Assembly: GCA_910577295.1 (NCBI GenBank)
Contig: CAJTLS010000009.1
Location: forward strand, 37,978 to 91,854
Direction: 5' to 3'
DNA length: 53,877 bases
From: an uncultured Eubacterium sp.
GTDB lineage: Bacteria; Bacillota; Clostridia; Lachnospirales; Lachnospiraceae
The notes below the pieces were generated by a model. It did not search any database and was not told the origin of the DNA. It was given only the letters and a program-made list of their open reading frames with translations. Both the position numbers and the translations under genes were made by a program. This document shows positions 25,101-33,784 of this stretch, piece after piece (the first letter of the stretch is position 1; every line of letters starts with the position of its first letter).

Positions 25101-25334
25101 ATGAAAACAGTTAAAATTTCTTTAAATTCTATTGACAAAGTAAAAGCCTTTGTAAATGAAGTAGCAAAGTTTGATGCTGAATTTGATTTAGTGTCCGGAC
25201 GATATGTCATTGACGCCAAGTCCATCATGGGTATCTTTAGTCTTGACTTGTCCAAGTCCATTGATTTGAACATCCATAGCGAAAGCGATGTTGATGAAAT
25301 CCTTGACAAGTTATCAGAATTTATTGTGGACTAA
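25101..25334 (+). CDS. HPr-like protein without the active-site histidine
   Basis: The protein of 77 residues has the HPr fold pattern, with the Ser46-region motif DAKSIMGIFSLDL (Ser41 here) and length typical of HPr. The His15 region is replaced by ISLNSIDKVKAFV, so it cannot accept phosphate from enzyme I. This recalls Crh, the Bacillus HPr paralogue without His that acts in CcpA signalling through phospho-Ser. GGAGG sits 8 nt before ATG 25101. It stands alone, divergent from mtaB and ending in a terminator. A regulatory role is inferred; the true HPr is not in this window. Confidence 0.75.
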   Translation: MKTVKISLNSIDKVKAFVNEVAKFDAEFDLVSGRYVIDAKSIMGIFSLDLSKSIDLNIHSESDVDEILDKLSEFIVD

Positions 25335-25372
25335 TGTCTGCACAGCAAAAAATTGGGTTTGTTACTTTACGG

Positions 25373-25398
25373 GGCGGCAGCACAGCCGCCGCTTTTTT
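25373..25398 (+). terminator. intrinsic terminator of the HPr-like gene
   Basis: GGCGGC (25373-25378) pairs with GCCGCC (25385-25390) around a 6-nt loop, followed by GCTTTTTT. The terminator ends just before the convergent thiI stop. Confidence 0.85.
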
Positions 25399-25401
25399 AT
25401 C

Positions 25402-26604
25402 TTATAGGGAAGTATGTCCTATTTCCGGTCGTACTACAACAACTTCTCTTTCTTCAATGGCCCAGCTCACCATTTCATCAATCTTTTCTTCTAATTGTTT
25501 CTCGGATTCTTCCATTTTGCTAATATTCGGTTTCGTCACCGGATGTTTCGCCACAAAAATAGTACAGCAGTCCTCAAATGGCTGAATCGATGTCTCAAAT
25601 GTATGAATCCTCTCTGCCACTTCAATAATTTCATTTTTATCAAAAGCAATGAGCGGCCGGAATACAGGCATCGTGCATACCGCATCTGTCGCTGCCAGAC
25701 TCTGCATTGTCTGACTGGCAACCTGCCCAACGCTCTCTCCCGTAATCAAAGACAGACAGTGTCTCTCTTCGGCAATCGTCTGTGCAATCCTCATCATATA
25801 ACGCCGCATAATTATCGTCAGTTCGTCGTGTGGACATTGCTCATAAATATATAACTGAATATCTGTAAAATTTACGATATGAAGCTTTATATCTCCGGCG
25901 TACTCGGACACCAGACGCGCCAAATCCACAACCTTCTGCTTCGCGCGGTCGCTTGTATACGGTGGTGCATGGAAGTATACTGCCTCAATACGAACGCCTC
26001 TCTTTGCCATCATATATCCCGCCACCGGACTGTCAATTCCGCCGGACAAAAGAAGCATCGAGCGGTCAGCCGTTCCAACCGGCATTCCGCCGGGGCCTTT
26101 AATACTTGTGACATATACATAAGCGCGCTGCCGGATTTCCACAAAGACCCTCACTTGCGGATGGTGTACATCTACCGAGGCATTCGGCATATGCTCTAAA
26201 ATGTAGGCTCCCGCTTCCATGCATATGTCTGGACTCTGCATGTCATAGTTTTTATCGCTGCGCTTGGCGAATACTTTAAACGTAAACGGCTTATCCCCCA
26301 ATTCCTCGCGCATATGTTCCACCAATTGTTCGCAGATATGGGAAAACGTCTTATCCTCCACTAATACAACCGGACAAATATGAGCGATACCAAAAACATG
26401 TGTCAATCCATCAATGACCTCGTCCTCATCAAAATCGGATTTTGCCTCAATATAAATCCGCCCCTGTTCTTTTTCTACCAAAAAATCTCCCTGACAACGC
26501 TGCAGCCGTTCCTTTATCCGGCGCACGAGAGCGTCCTCAAATACATAACGGTTCTTTCCTTTTATGCCAATCTCCGCATATTTTACTAAAAAAGCTTGTA
26601 CCAT
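25402..26604 (-). CDS. thiI: tRNA 4-thiouridine synthetase ThiI
   Basis: This 400-residue enzyme adenylates tRNA U8 and transfers sulfur to give s4U. It has a ferredoxin-like start (VKYAEIGIKGKNRYVFEDAL), a THUMP domain (residues about 60-165) and the PP-loop SMLLLSGGIDSPVAGYMM. There is a C-terminal Cys (PFEDCCTIFV) but no rhodanese domain, as usual in Firmicutes. The adjacent cysteine desulfurase is the likely sulfur donor. AAGGAG precedes ATG 26604. Both genes belong to one operon 15 nt apart. Confidence 0.95.
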   Translation of the reverse strand: MVQAFLVKYAEIGIKGKNRYVFEDALVRRIKERLQRCQGDFLVEKEQGRIYIEAKSDFDEDEVIDGLTHVFGIAHICPVVLVEDKTFSHICEQLVEHMREELGDKPFTFKVFAKRSDKNYDMQSPDICMEAGAYILEHMPNASVDVHHPQVRVFVEIRQRAYVYVTSIKGPGGMPVGTADRSMLLLSGGIDSPVAGYMMAKRGVRIEAVYFHAPPYTSDRAKQKVVDLARLVSEYAGDIKLHIVNFTDIQLYIYEQCPHDELTIIMRRYMMRIAQTIAEERHCLSLITGESVGQVASQTMQSLAATDAVCTMPVFRPLIAFDKNEIIEVAERIHTFETSIQPFEDCCTIFVAKHPVTKPNISKMEESEKQLEEKIDEMVSWAIEEREVVVVRPEIGHTSL

Positions 26605-26619
26605 TTTCTAAACTCCTTT

Positions 26620-27783
26620 TCATTTTCTGGTATATCGCGCCAAAACCGGCGCTATTTCTTTTAATTGTTCGATTGTATAATCAATTTCTTCTCTCTTCGT
26701 CTCAAACGAAAAACTTACACGTATTGTACTATCCAAAAGAGAATCTTCCACTCCGATAGCCTTCAATGTCCCGCTTATTCCCGGATGATGAGAAGAACAG
26801 GCAGAACCGGACGATACATAAATCCCCCTATTCTCCAAGGCATGAACCAATACCTCGCTTCTCACTCCGGCAATACTGACACTAAGGATATGCGGCGCCG
26901 TCTGCTCGATTTCCGGCGGCAGACAGGCATTCACGGTAACCCCTGACATCTCACCAAGCCGTTCAATCAAATACCGTTTCCTGTCATATAGAAGATTCCG
27001 ATGCTCCTCCAAATTTGCATACATTTTTTCCGTTGCCAGCCCAAGACCGGCAATCCCCGGTACGTTTTCCGTTCCTGAACGGAGTCCCCGCTGCTGTCCG
27101 CCACCATGTATATAAGGATGAATCTTCACCTTATCGCCAATATAGAGAAATCCTGTACCCTTTGGCCCATGAATCTTGTGTCCGCTGACACTGAGAACGT
27201 CAATCCCCCACTTCTTCGGCGTTATTGTCATCTTTCCATATGCTTGTATGGCATCTACATGAAATATTATATCACTTTGACAAGCCTTTACCGTACGGGA
27301 TATTTCTTGTACGTCGAGAATCGCTCCCACTTCATTATTGACCATCATTACAGATACCAGTATTGTATCTTCCCGGATCGCATCCCGCAAAACATCTAAA
27401 GAAACATGCCCCAGCCTGTCCACCGGCAGATATGTCACTTCAAACCCCTGCTGCTCTAAATAAATCAACGTTTCATGCACCGACGAATGCTCAAAACAAG
27501 TCGTGATAATATGTCTGCCTCTCCTCTTATTGGCAAAGGCGCTTCCTATCAGCGCCATATTGTTACTCTCCGTTCCTCCAGAAGTAAAAATAATATTTTT
27601 CGGCGCACATTTTAACGTTTTCGCAATCTGTCCGGCCGCATGCCGCACATAATTTTCCCCCTCCATCCCTTTCCGGTGTAACGAAGAAGGGTTTCCATAA
27701 TCCTCATACATCACCTTTGCCACCAGCTCGCACACCTCTGGCAGCGCTCTGGTTGTAGCTGCATTATCGAGATAACATTCCAT
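26620..27783 (-). CDS. cysteine desulfurase (NifS/IscS-like, ThiI partner)
   Basis: This PLP enzyme of 387 residues takes sulfur from cysteine to give a persulfide. Visible are YLDNAATTRALPEV, TSGGTESNNMALIGSA, HVDAIQAYGKM, the PLP lysine in SVSGHKIHGPKGTGFLYI and the active-site loop SSGSACSSHHPG. Directly upstream of thiI, it resembles the dedicated NifZ-type desulfurase of B. subtilis for s4U8 synthesis. AGGAGA lies at good distance from ATG 27783. A wider role in Fe-S assembly cannot be excluded. Confidence 0.93.
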   Translation of the reverse strand: MECYLDNAATTRALPEVCELVAKVMYEDYGNPSSLHRKGMEGENYVRHAAGQIAKTLKCAPKNIIFTSGGTESNNMALIGSAFANKRRGRHIITTCFEHSSVHETLIYLEQQGFEVTYLPVDRLGHVSLDVLRDAIREDTILVSVMMVNNEVGAILDVQEISRTVKACQSDIIFHVDAIQAYGKMTITPKKWGIDVLSVSGHKIHGPKGTGFLYIGDKVKIHPYIHGGGQQRGLRSGTENVPGIAGLGLATEKMYANLEEHRNLLYDRKRYLIERLGEMSGVTVNACLPPEIEQTAPHILSVSIAGVRSEVLVHALENRGIYVSSGSACSSHHPGISGTLKAIGVEDSLLDSTIRVSFSFETKREEIDYTIEQLKEIAPVLARYTRK

Positions 27784-27795
27784 TGTGTTCTCCTA

Positions 27796-28545
27796 TCAAT
27801 TCTTGTTTTTTCCCTCAATCAGAAACATCAACACAGACAAGATGGCAAGTCCCGCTGTCTCCGTCCGCAAAATCCGCTTTCCCAAAGAAATCGGAACGGC
27901 GCCGCCGTTTACTGCCTGCTCCACTTCTCCCCGTTCAAAACCGCCCTCTGGTCCAATGAATATGCCGACACTTCTCCCTTCTGCCGCCCGTTGCACCGCC
28001 GTCACGGATTCCGGCATATCGCCGCACAGTTCGTAGGGAATAAGTACCGTATCATATTGTGCCGCCATCTGCAGCGCCTGCTCAAAGTCTGCTATTCTCT
28101 GTATTTCCGGTATGATACCTCTTCCACTCTGCTTTGCCGCCGCCTCTGCAATTGCCTGCCAGCGGGCTAACTTCTTTTCCTCTTTCCGCTCATCCAGTTT
28201 CACAACACAGCGTTTTGTCCTGATGGGAACGACACGGGATACTCCCAATTCAATAGCTTTCTGAATAACAAATTCCATTTTATCACTCTTTGGCAGAGAC
28301 TGAAACAGGGTAATAGAAACCGGAAGTTCACTTTCTGTCGCATGTTCCTCCAATATACGTGCCGTAACCGCATCTTCCCGCAGCTCTTCTACCGCACACA
28401 TATATTCCACTCCTTTTCCACAGGAGATTGCCAGCTTTTCTCCCAAAGTCATACGCAGCACATTACGGATATGATTCACATCATCTCCCCGTATTATAAT
28501 CCGGCCGTCCAAAAGATTCTCCTCCGGTACAAAAAAGTGATGCAT
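27796..28545 (-). CDS. rsmE: 16S rRNA m3U1498 methyltransferase RsmE
   Basis: This SPOUT-fold methyltransferase has 249 residues. An N-terminal PUA-like part (HHFFVPEENLLDGRIIIRGD and HIRNVLRM) leads into the knot domain: FQSLPKSDKMEFVIQKAIEL, GVSRVVPIRTKRCVVK, FIGPEGGFERGEVEQA and SLGKRILRTETAGLAIL. It methylates U1498 in the decoding region of 16S rRNA. ATG 28545 is 9 nt from GGAGG; the frame to 28560 begins at the RBS itself. prmA, its frequent neighbour, is absent here. Confidence 0.94.
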   Translation of the reverse strand: MHHFFVPEENLLDGRIIIRGDDVNHIRNVLRMTLGEKLAISCGKGVEYMCAVEELREDAVTARILEEHATESELPVSITLFQSLPKSDKMEFVIQKAIELGVSRVVPIRTKRCVVKLDERKEEKKLARWQAIAEAAAKQSGRGIIPEIQRIADFEQALQMAAQYDTVLIPYELCGDMPESVTAVQRAAEGRSVGIFIGPEGGFERGEVEQAVNGGAVPISLGKRILRTETAGLAILSVLMFLIEGKNKN

Positions 28546-28590
28546 TTTCTCAGCCTCCATTCATATGCCTGAACCACGAGCGTCACGCTT

Positions 28591-28645
28591 CGCGAGACCG
28601 CTCGCGTTCGCGGGTGCGCTCGCATTCTTTGCGAGCAAGCTCGCA
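28591..28645. repeat. cluster of small GCGAG/CTCGC palindromes
   Basis: CGCGAG-ACCG-CTCGCG (28591-28606), GCTCGCA-TTCTT-TGCGAGC (28618-28636) and TGCGAGC-AA-GCTCGCA (28630-28645) overlap in a GC-rich island between rsmE and the next gene. The arms can pair alternatively. The pattern suggests a REP-like or mobile palindromic element rather than coding DNA. Confidence 0.6.
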
Positions 28646-28682
28646 GAATTCTCACTTTACCTTCGCGCAAATACACACGAAA

Positions 28683-28708
28683 GGCACAAACAGCCAACTG
28701 TTTGTGCC
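28683..28708 (-). terminator. 11-bp perfect hairpin, probable terminator
   Basis: GGCACAAACAG (28683-28693) pairs perfectly with CTGTTTGTGCC (28698-28708) over the loop CCAA. It lies 28 nt after the stop of the flagellar-cap-like gene. The following minus-strand bases (TTTCGTG) give only a short T tract, so termination may be partial. Confidence 0.65.
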
Positions 28709-28736
28709 ATCCGTCACTTATTCATATACTTCCTGC

Positions 28737-29426
28737 TTAAATCAATGTTCCAAACCTTGTGTACATCATTTTACCCTGATTTACAGCTAACTGGTTCGTA
28801 CTTTGGTTGTACATTGTAGACGCCTTTTGGGAAATACGGTCTGCCAGAGAACCGCTTCCTGCAAACAGAGCTTTCAAATCACTCATCTTAGCTGACTTAA
28901 ACTTCTCCTCATCAATTGAAAGAGAGTTGTTATCACCAATCGATATACCAACTTTATTCAATAACCCCTCGCTGATATTCATCTGCTCTGTTCCCCATAC
29001 AGCAGTCTGTAAAATACTGTAGGAATTCATATTTTTCGTCGTTGACAATGTACTGTTATAGTTGTTGACAAAACTCTTTGCCTTATCAAGCAAATCTTCC
29101 GGTTTGGTATCTTCGGAATAGTCCGCATTTTTCAACGCATTCGCTGATTCATACAGTTTTTGTGTGGAACTCTTAAGGTTGGAAAGCTTCACTTTGCTAT
29201 CTGCCGCACCAGAGCCGCTAATGGTCTCTGTGTCTTTGCCATTTGTTTCGGATTGTGAAACCTGATTAGCATAGTACGCTTTCATTGCTTTCTTGTAAGC
29301 GCCGCTCTTAATCATCTGCAAATCGCCCAACGATGAAAGCAGGGACGGACCAGAACTGCTGCCACCTGTACCGAAGAAGCTATTCATGAAAGAATTGCCC
29401 GAATTCATTCCATAAATACCGTTCAT
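28737..29426 (-). CDS. hypothetical protein resembling the FliD C-terminal region
   Basis: The 229-residue protein is low in Cys, with an N-terminus rich in Asn, Gly, Ser and Met (NGIYGMNSGNSFMNSFFG). The later part resembles flagellar hook-cap proteins: DKAKSFVNNYNSTLS, NEGLLNKVGISIG-like text (SEGLLNKVGISIGDNNSLS), DEEKFKSAKMSDLKALFAG and SLADRISQKASTMYNQ. No signal peptide or TM is seen. ATG 29426 has AAAGGAG 8 nt upstream; a GTG at 29435 overlaps that site. No other flagellar gene is nearby. Export by a flagellar route is a guess; the similarity itself is moderate. Confidence 0.6.
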   Translation of the reverse strand: MNGIYGMNSGNSFMNSFFGTGGSSSGPSLLSSLGDLQMIKSGAYKKAMKAYYANQVSQSETNGKDTETISGSGAADSKVKLSNLKSSTQKLYESANALKNADYSEDTKPEDLLDKAKSFVNNYNSTLSTTKNMNSYSILQTAVWGTEQMNISEGLLNKVGISIGDNNSLSIDEEKFKSAKMSDLKALFAGSGSLADRISQKASTMYNQSTNQLAVNQGKMMYTRFGTLI

Positions 29427-29516
29427 ACATATCACTCCTTTGATTAATTTAATTTTGGTAATCCATTACCATATTGTATATCGACATTTCCTTTGTCAAA
29501 TATTAGGCTTACTTTA

Positions 29517-29544
29517 AGTATAGCAGAAAAAAATGAAGTTGCAA
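29517..29544 (-). promoter_or_regulatory. candidate promoter of the FliD-like gene
   Basis: On the minus strand TTGCAA (29539-29544) and TATACT (29517-29522) are 16 nt apart. A second candidate, TTGACA (29494-29499) with TACAAT (29473-29478), has a 15-nt spacer. Confidence 0.5.
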
Positions 29545-29557
29545 CCCCTTTTCCGCC

Positions 29558-30001
29558 CTAAATTGCTTTTACAAATATAGCATCAATATCCCCGCCATAA
29601 TTCTCCAGTTCATCAATTTTCTCAAAACCATATTTTTCATAGAAGCCAACCATGTCTGAGGGGATATACACGTGAGAAAAATGGAGGCTTTTAGCATATT
29701 TAATAACTGCCTCTATCATATGCCCGCTGATTCGTTTGCCTCTGTATTCCTCATCCACAAAAATGGTGCTAATCCACGGAAAATATTTATTATTCGGATA
29801 ATAATCGGTTTTCATAAAAGTACAGAAACCAACAATGCGGTTATCGACAATAGCAGCAAATGCACTTTCCCAATCAACAAAGGTACTATTCTCCAACAAG
29901 TCTGCAAGATGAGCTCCTGCTTCCCACGAACAAGTTCTTGCGTAATTAATTAAATCATTAAAAAATATACTTTTTTCATCAATCTTTTCTATTTTTATCA
30001 T
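29558..30001 (-). CDS. GNAT family N-acetyltransferase
   Basis: This 147-residue protein of the GNAT fold has SAFAAIVDNRIVGFCTFMK, then STIFVDEEYRGKRISGHMIE (acetyl-CoA binding R/QxxGxG/A variant: RGKRISG), AVIKYAKSLHFSHVYIPS and VGFYEKYGFEKIDEL near the end, all typical. The substrate is unknown. ATG 30001 has AGGAGG close upstream. It is a single gene between unrelated ones, with lower GC than murE next to it. Confidence 0.85.
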   Translation of the reverse strand: MIKIEKIDEKSIFFNDLINYARTCSWEAGAHLADLLENSTFVDWESAFAAIVDNRIVGFCTFMKTDYYPNNKYFPWISTIFVDEEYRGKRISGHMIEAVIKYAKSLHFSHVYIPSDMVGFYEKYGFEKIDELENYGGDIDAIFVKAI

Positions 30002-30081
30002 ACACCCTCCTATTCGAAATTCCCTATACGAATGCGGAGCCAACTTACTGCTCCTCATAACATTGTTAGGTATTTCACCCT

Positions 30082-31539
30082 TTACGAACGGGCGAGTGCG
30101 TGTTCTACTGCTTCTCGTTCGCTGTAGTGGTATTTTACGCCATTAATTTCCTGATATTCCTCATGTCCTTTCCCGAGAAGAATTATCATATCGCCGTTAT
30201 GCGCATGGTCAACGGCATAATTGACCGCTTCCTGACGGTCAGGGATGACAATATATTCTCCCTCTGTCTTTGCTAATCCGACTTTGATATCTTCTACTAT
30301 GTCCATCACGTCTTCCGTACGCGGGTTATCGCTTGTGACAATGGCGAGCTCCGCCAAATTTCCTACTGCTTCTCCCATCTCATAGCGGCGGAGTTTACTG
30401 CGGTTGCCGCCACAGCCAAAGATGGCGACGATACGGGAAGGGTTGTATCCCCGCAGTGTCTTTAACACACTCTCGGTACTAATACCATTATGGGCAAAAT
30501 CTATCAGTACGGAAAATCCCCGCCCCGTCGGTACATTTTCTAAGCGCCCCCGCACTTTCACATGCTCCAGTGCATGCAGAATGACACTGTGCGGCATTCC
30601 GAGAAGCGTGCCTACACAGGCGGCGCACATCGCATTGGCGATATTAAACCGTCCCGGAAGACCGACGATTACGTCACCCTCCAAGATGCCGGATGCATGA
30701 AATTTCATGGATAACGTACCATCCATGTTTACATGCTCCACCGCGGACGCCGTCAAATCAGCGTCGCTCTCACCGTATGTCTTAATCTCACAGGCAGCGT
30801 CTTTTACGATATCCCGCCAATGCGCATCATCTTTGTTGACAACGCCAATACGGCACATCGTAAACAGGCGGCTCTTGCACCAGAGATATTCGTCAAAGTC
30901 CGCGTGCTCATTTGGGCCGATATGGTCTGGCGTTATATTGGAAAACACGCCGTAATCAAATTGCATTCCCACTACGCGGTCCATCTTAATCCCCTGAGAG
31001 CTGACCTCCATCACCGCATAGTCGCAGCCAGCCTCCACCATATCATAAAAATATTTCTGTAAATCATATGATTCGGGAGTTGTGTGTTCCGTCGGTGTTA
31101 CTTTACCATTTACCGCCACGCCGATAGTTCCCACGACGCCACAGGTTTTTCCTGATTTCTCAATGATGTCACGTACCATATAAGTGATGGTCGATTTACC
31201 TTTTGTACCGGTAATGCCAATCGTTATCATTTTAGATGCCGGATAATCAAAATAAGCCTGTGACAAATAGCTGAGAGCAGCGCGGCCATTGCTCACCCTG
31301 ATAACCGTCACTTCTTTATCCGGTATGGTAACGTCCCTCTCTGTCACAACAACCGAGGCTCCCCTGTCTACCACATCTGGAATGTACTTGTGACCATCCT
31401 GCACAAATCCGGCAATCGCCACAAAAAGCATACCGGATTGAATCTTCCGCGAATCATAAGCGATATCGGTAACATCAGTATCCAGACTACCCTGTACCAA
31501 TTCATAATCCACTTTTTCCAATAATTTCTTTAACTTCAC
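30082..31539 (-). CDS. murE: UDP-MurNAc-tripeptide synthetase MurE (meso-DAP type)
   Basis: This 485-residue Mur ligase adds the third amino acid of the peptidoglycan stem in the cytoplasm. Domain 1 begins KLKKLLEKVDYELVQG; the ATP site is TIGITGTKGKSTITYM; further motifs are EHTTPESYDLQ, VMEVSSQGIKMDR, FSNITPDHIGPNEH and FDYGV. The specificity loop reads TSDNPRTEDVMDIVEDI: the DNPR motif is that of meso-diaminopimelate-adding enzymes. GTG 31539 is chosen (MKLKKLLE in other MurE), with GAGGT upstream; the frame continues to 31569 without good spacing. Confidence 0.94.
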   Translation of the reverse strand: MKLKKLLEKVDYELVQGSLDTDVTDIAYDSRKIQSGMLFVAIAGFVQDGHKYIPDVVDRGASVVVTERDVTIPDKEVTVIRVSNGRAALSYLSQAYFDYPASKMITIGITGTKGKSTITYMVRDIIEKSGKTCGVVGTIGVAVNGKVTPTEHTTPESYDLQKYFYDMVEAGCDYAVMEVSSQGIKMDRVVGMQFDYGVFSNITPDHIGPNEHADFDEYLWCKSRLFTMCRIGVVNKDDAHWRDIVKDAACEIKTYGESDADLTASAVEHVNMDGTLSMKFHASGILEGDVIVGLPGRFNIANAMCAACVGTLLGMPHSVILHALEHVKVRGRLENVPTGRGFSVLIDFAHNGISTESVLKTLRGYNPSRIVAIFGCGGNRSKLRRYEMGEAVGNLAELAIVTSDNPRTEDVMDIVEDIKVGLAKTEGEYIVIPDRQEAVNYAVDHAHNGDMIILLGKGHEEYQEINGVKYHYSEREAVEHALARS

Positions 31540-31565
31540 TCCTCTACCTCTCTTTCTTTCCTGTC

Positions 31566-32354
31566 TCATATTAATTGATAATGCATAAAAGCTTTCTCAA
31601 TTCCATCTTCCATAACGGCGGAAGTAACAAAATCGACCGTCGGAAAGATATCTGGATTTCCACTACCCATGGCAATACTGATGCCCGTGTATTCTAACAT
31701 CGGCAAATCGTTAGTGCTGTCTCCTACTCCGATTGTCTGCTCGCGCCGTATATCAAGATAATCACACAGAAAAGCAATCCCCGTCGCCTTGGAACATCCT
31801 TTGGGAACTACTTCGTAAAAAGTCGGACTCCGCAATATAAAATCGAATTGCTCCGCATACTTTTTCCGAAAAGCTTCCATGTCGCTGCTTTCATCAAACC
31901 AAAGCGCCATTTTGTCAAAGTCCGGTTCGGCTTCCGTCCAAAACAACTGACACTCCGTGGCAAAGCTGCCGTTATCCGTAAAAATCTGCTTTACCTCCGG
32001 CATCCAATAGTCCTTACGAAAATAAGACGCCTCTTTTCCTTCCAATATACCGTCCACATGAAAGCGCAGCAAATCCGCCACCACTTCCCGCTGCAGTTTC
32101 CTGTCTATTTGTGCGTGAAACAATTCTTTCTCACGATAGTATATGTTAGTACCACAGCCTCCTATCACACCGTCGAAGCCAATTGCCAAAATATCTTTGG
32201 GCCAAATCGCCTTACAACGCCCCGTACATATAAAAATCAAATGACCGTTTTCCTTGGCCCTGTGCAGCGCGCGCACTGCACTCTCCGGCACAATTCCCTC
32301 TTTTTCATCTAACAGAGTACCATCTATATCTAAGAATATCATATGCTGATTCAT
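31566..32354 (-). CDS. HAD superfamily hydrolase, Cof-type (IIB)
   Basis: The protein of 262 residues has FLDIDGTLLDEKEG (motif I nucleophile Asp), FICTGRC (motif II), a C2-type cap in the middle, KATGIAFLCDYL (motif III Lys) and VGDSTNDLPMLEYTGISIAM (motif IV). Such enzymes hydrolyse sugar phosphates, nucleotides or flavin phosphates; the substrate here is unknown. ATG 32354 is preferred to the TTG at 32360; its RBS is weak. It lies between a MATE transporter gene and murE on the same strand. Confidence 0.9.
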   Translation of the reverse strand: MNQHMIFLDIDGTLLDEKEGIVPESAVRALHRAKENGHLIFICTGRCKAIWPKDILAIGFDGVIGGCGTNIYYREKELFHAQIDRKLQREVVADLLRFHVDGILEGKEASYFRKDYWMPEVKQIFTDNGSFATECQLFWTEAEPDFDKMALWFDESSDMEAFRKKYAEQFDFILRSPTFYEVVPKGCSKATGIAFLCDYLDIRREQTIGVGDSTNDLPMLEYTGISIAMGSGNPDIFPTVDFVTSAVMEDGIEKAFMHYQLI

Positions 32355-32360
32355 TGTCAA

Positions 32361-33734
32361 TCACTTCTCTTTCCGAATTTTTAACTCTTTATGCCAAACT
32401 GTCAGGAAAAACAACACTCCCGCCGTCAACGCCGATATCGTATCCGCTATCGGTTCTGACCAGTATATTCCATCAACGCCAAAAAACCGCGGAAGAATAA
32501 TCGCTAACGGAATCAGCAGAATAACCTTTCGCCAAAGAGCAATAAACAGGGATATTTTCGCTTTCCCCAATCCCATAAATGTACTCTGGCATGTCATCTG
32601 CACACCGAAAATAAGCAGTCCCACAAGAAATACCGGAAGTTTGGCGACCGCCAATTCCAGCATCTGCGAATTGCTTGTAAACATCCCCGCAAACACATGG
32701 GGAAGCAGAATCACCGTTCCGGTAAATACAAAACTGAAGCCCCATATGATCGCGAGCGCAATTAGAAACGTATTGCGTACACGCGCAATCTTCTGCGCGC
32801 CATAGTTATAGCTGATAATCGGCTGCGCCCCCTGCGAAAATCCGTTTACCGGAATTACAATTAATTGCATGACGCTTTGCAAAATCGTCAGCGTACCCAC
32901 ATGCAAATCTCCGCCATACTGCTGTAACCCCCGATTCAGCACTATAGTTATCAAACTCTCGGTAGACTGCATAATAAAAGGCGATATACCAAGAGCCAAA
33001 ATACCGCCTGCCGCTCTGGATTCAAGACGCAGATTACTTTTTCGTATCTTCAAACCGGTTTTCTTTCCAAGTAGAAAACTTACCACCCATACAGCACTGA
33101 CAGCCTGAGAAAGAATGGTTGCCAATGCAGCACCTTTGATTCCCATATGAAGACCAAAAATAAATAGAGGGTCAAGTCCAATGTTAAGTACTGCCCCAAT
33201 AAGAACAGAAAACATTGCTGTTTTAGCATACCCCTGACAACTAATGTACATATTTAAGCCCTGATATGCCATTACAAAAACAGTTCCTGCTAAATAAATA
33301 TTTAAATAATCTTCAGCAAACACAATGGTAGATTCACTGGCACCAAACAAATATAACAGCGGCGTCTTTAACCAATAGAGTCCGACTGTCAAAAATACGG
33401 TAAAAGCAATAAGCATCGTTACACTGTTACCAAGTATTTTCTCAGCCGCTTTTCGGTCTCCTTTTCCCAATTGGATGGAAGCCTGCGGCGCGCCCCCCAT
33501 CCCCGCAAGGGCGCTAAAGGCCTGTATCAATAATATGACAGGGAGGGAGAGGCCGAGCCCGGTCAACGCCTGTGCACCCACATCGGGAATATGGCCGATA
33601 TAAATACGGTCCACCAGATTATATACAACATTAATCAACTGTGCGATTACTGCCGGAATTGCCAAACTGAAAATCAGGCGCCCCAACGGCGCTGTACCCA
33701 GTTTTTCATCCTGTTTTCGTTCTGTCTCTGCCAT
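32361..33734 (-). CDS. MATE family efflux transporter
   Basis: This 457-residue integral membrane protein has about 12 TM segments. Characteristic pieces are LGRLIFSLAIPAVIAQLINV, VYNLVDRIYIGHI, GMGGAPQASIQLGKGDRKAA and GVQMTCQSTFMGLGKAKIS. MATE proteins exchange Na+ or H+ for cationic drugs or metabolites. AAAGAGG lies before ATG 33734. It starts 50 nt after the citrate synthase stop, so it may share that transcript. The substrate is unknown. Confidence 0.92.
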   Translation of the reverse strand: MAETERKQDEKLGTAPLGRLIFSLAIPAVIAQLINVVYNLVDRIYIGHIPDVGAQALTGLGLSLPVILLIQAFSALAGMGGAPQASIQLGKGDRKAAEKILGNSVTMLIAFTVFLTVGLYWLKTPLLYLFGASESTIVFAEDYLNIYLAGTVFVMAYQGLNMYISCQGYAKTAMFSVLIGAVLNIGLDPLFIFGLHMGIKGAALATILSQAVSAVWVVSFLLGKKTGLKIRKSNLRLESRAAGGILALGISPFIMQSTESLITIVLNRGLQQYGGDLHVGTLTILQSVMQLIVIPVNGFSQGAQPIISYNYGAQKIARVRNTFLIALAIIWGFSFVFTGTVILLPHVFAGMFTSNSQMLELAVAKLPVFLVGLLIFGVQMTCQSTFMGLGKAKISLFIALWRKVILLIPLAIILPRFFGVDGIYWSEPIADTISALTAGVLFFLTVWHKELKIRKEK

Positions 33735-33784
33735 TTTTACCTCTTTTCTGAGCGATTTATCGCACTAACCTCCATTGCGGATTA

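Noticed and set aside
28565..28819. Plus-strand frame across the palindrome cluster
   Set aside because: It has an Ala/Leu-rich composition forced by GCGAG repeats, no RBS, and crosses a strong hairpin.
30030..30072. Integron attC-like site near the GNAT gene (GTTAGGT motif)
   Set aside because: Only one weak core-like motif is present, no paired R/L boxes and no integrase; a chance match is more likely.
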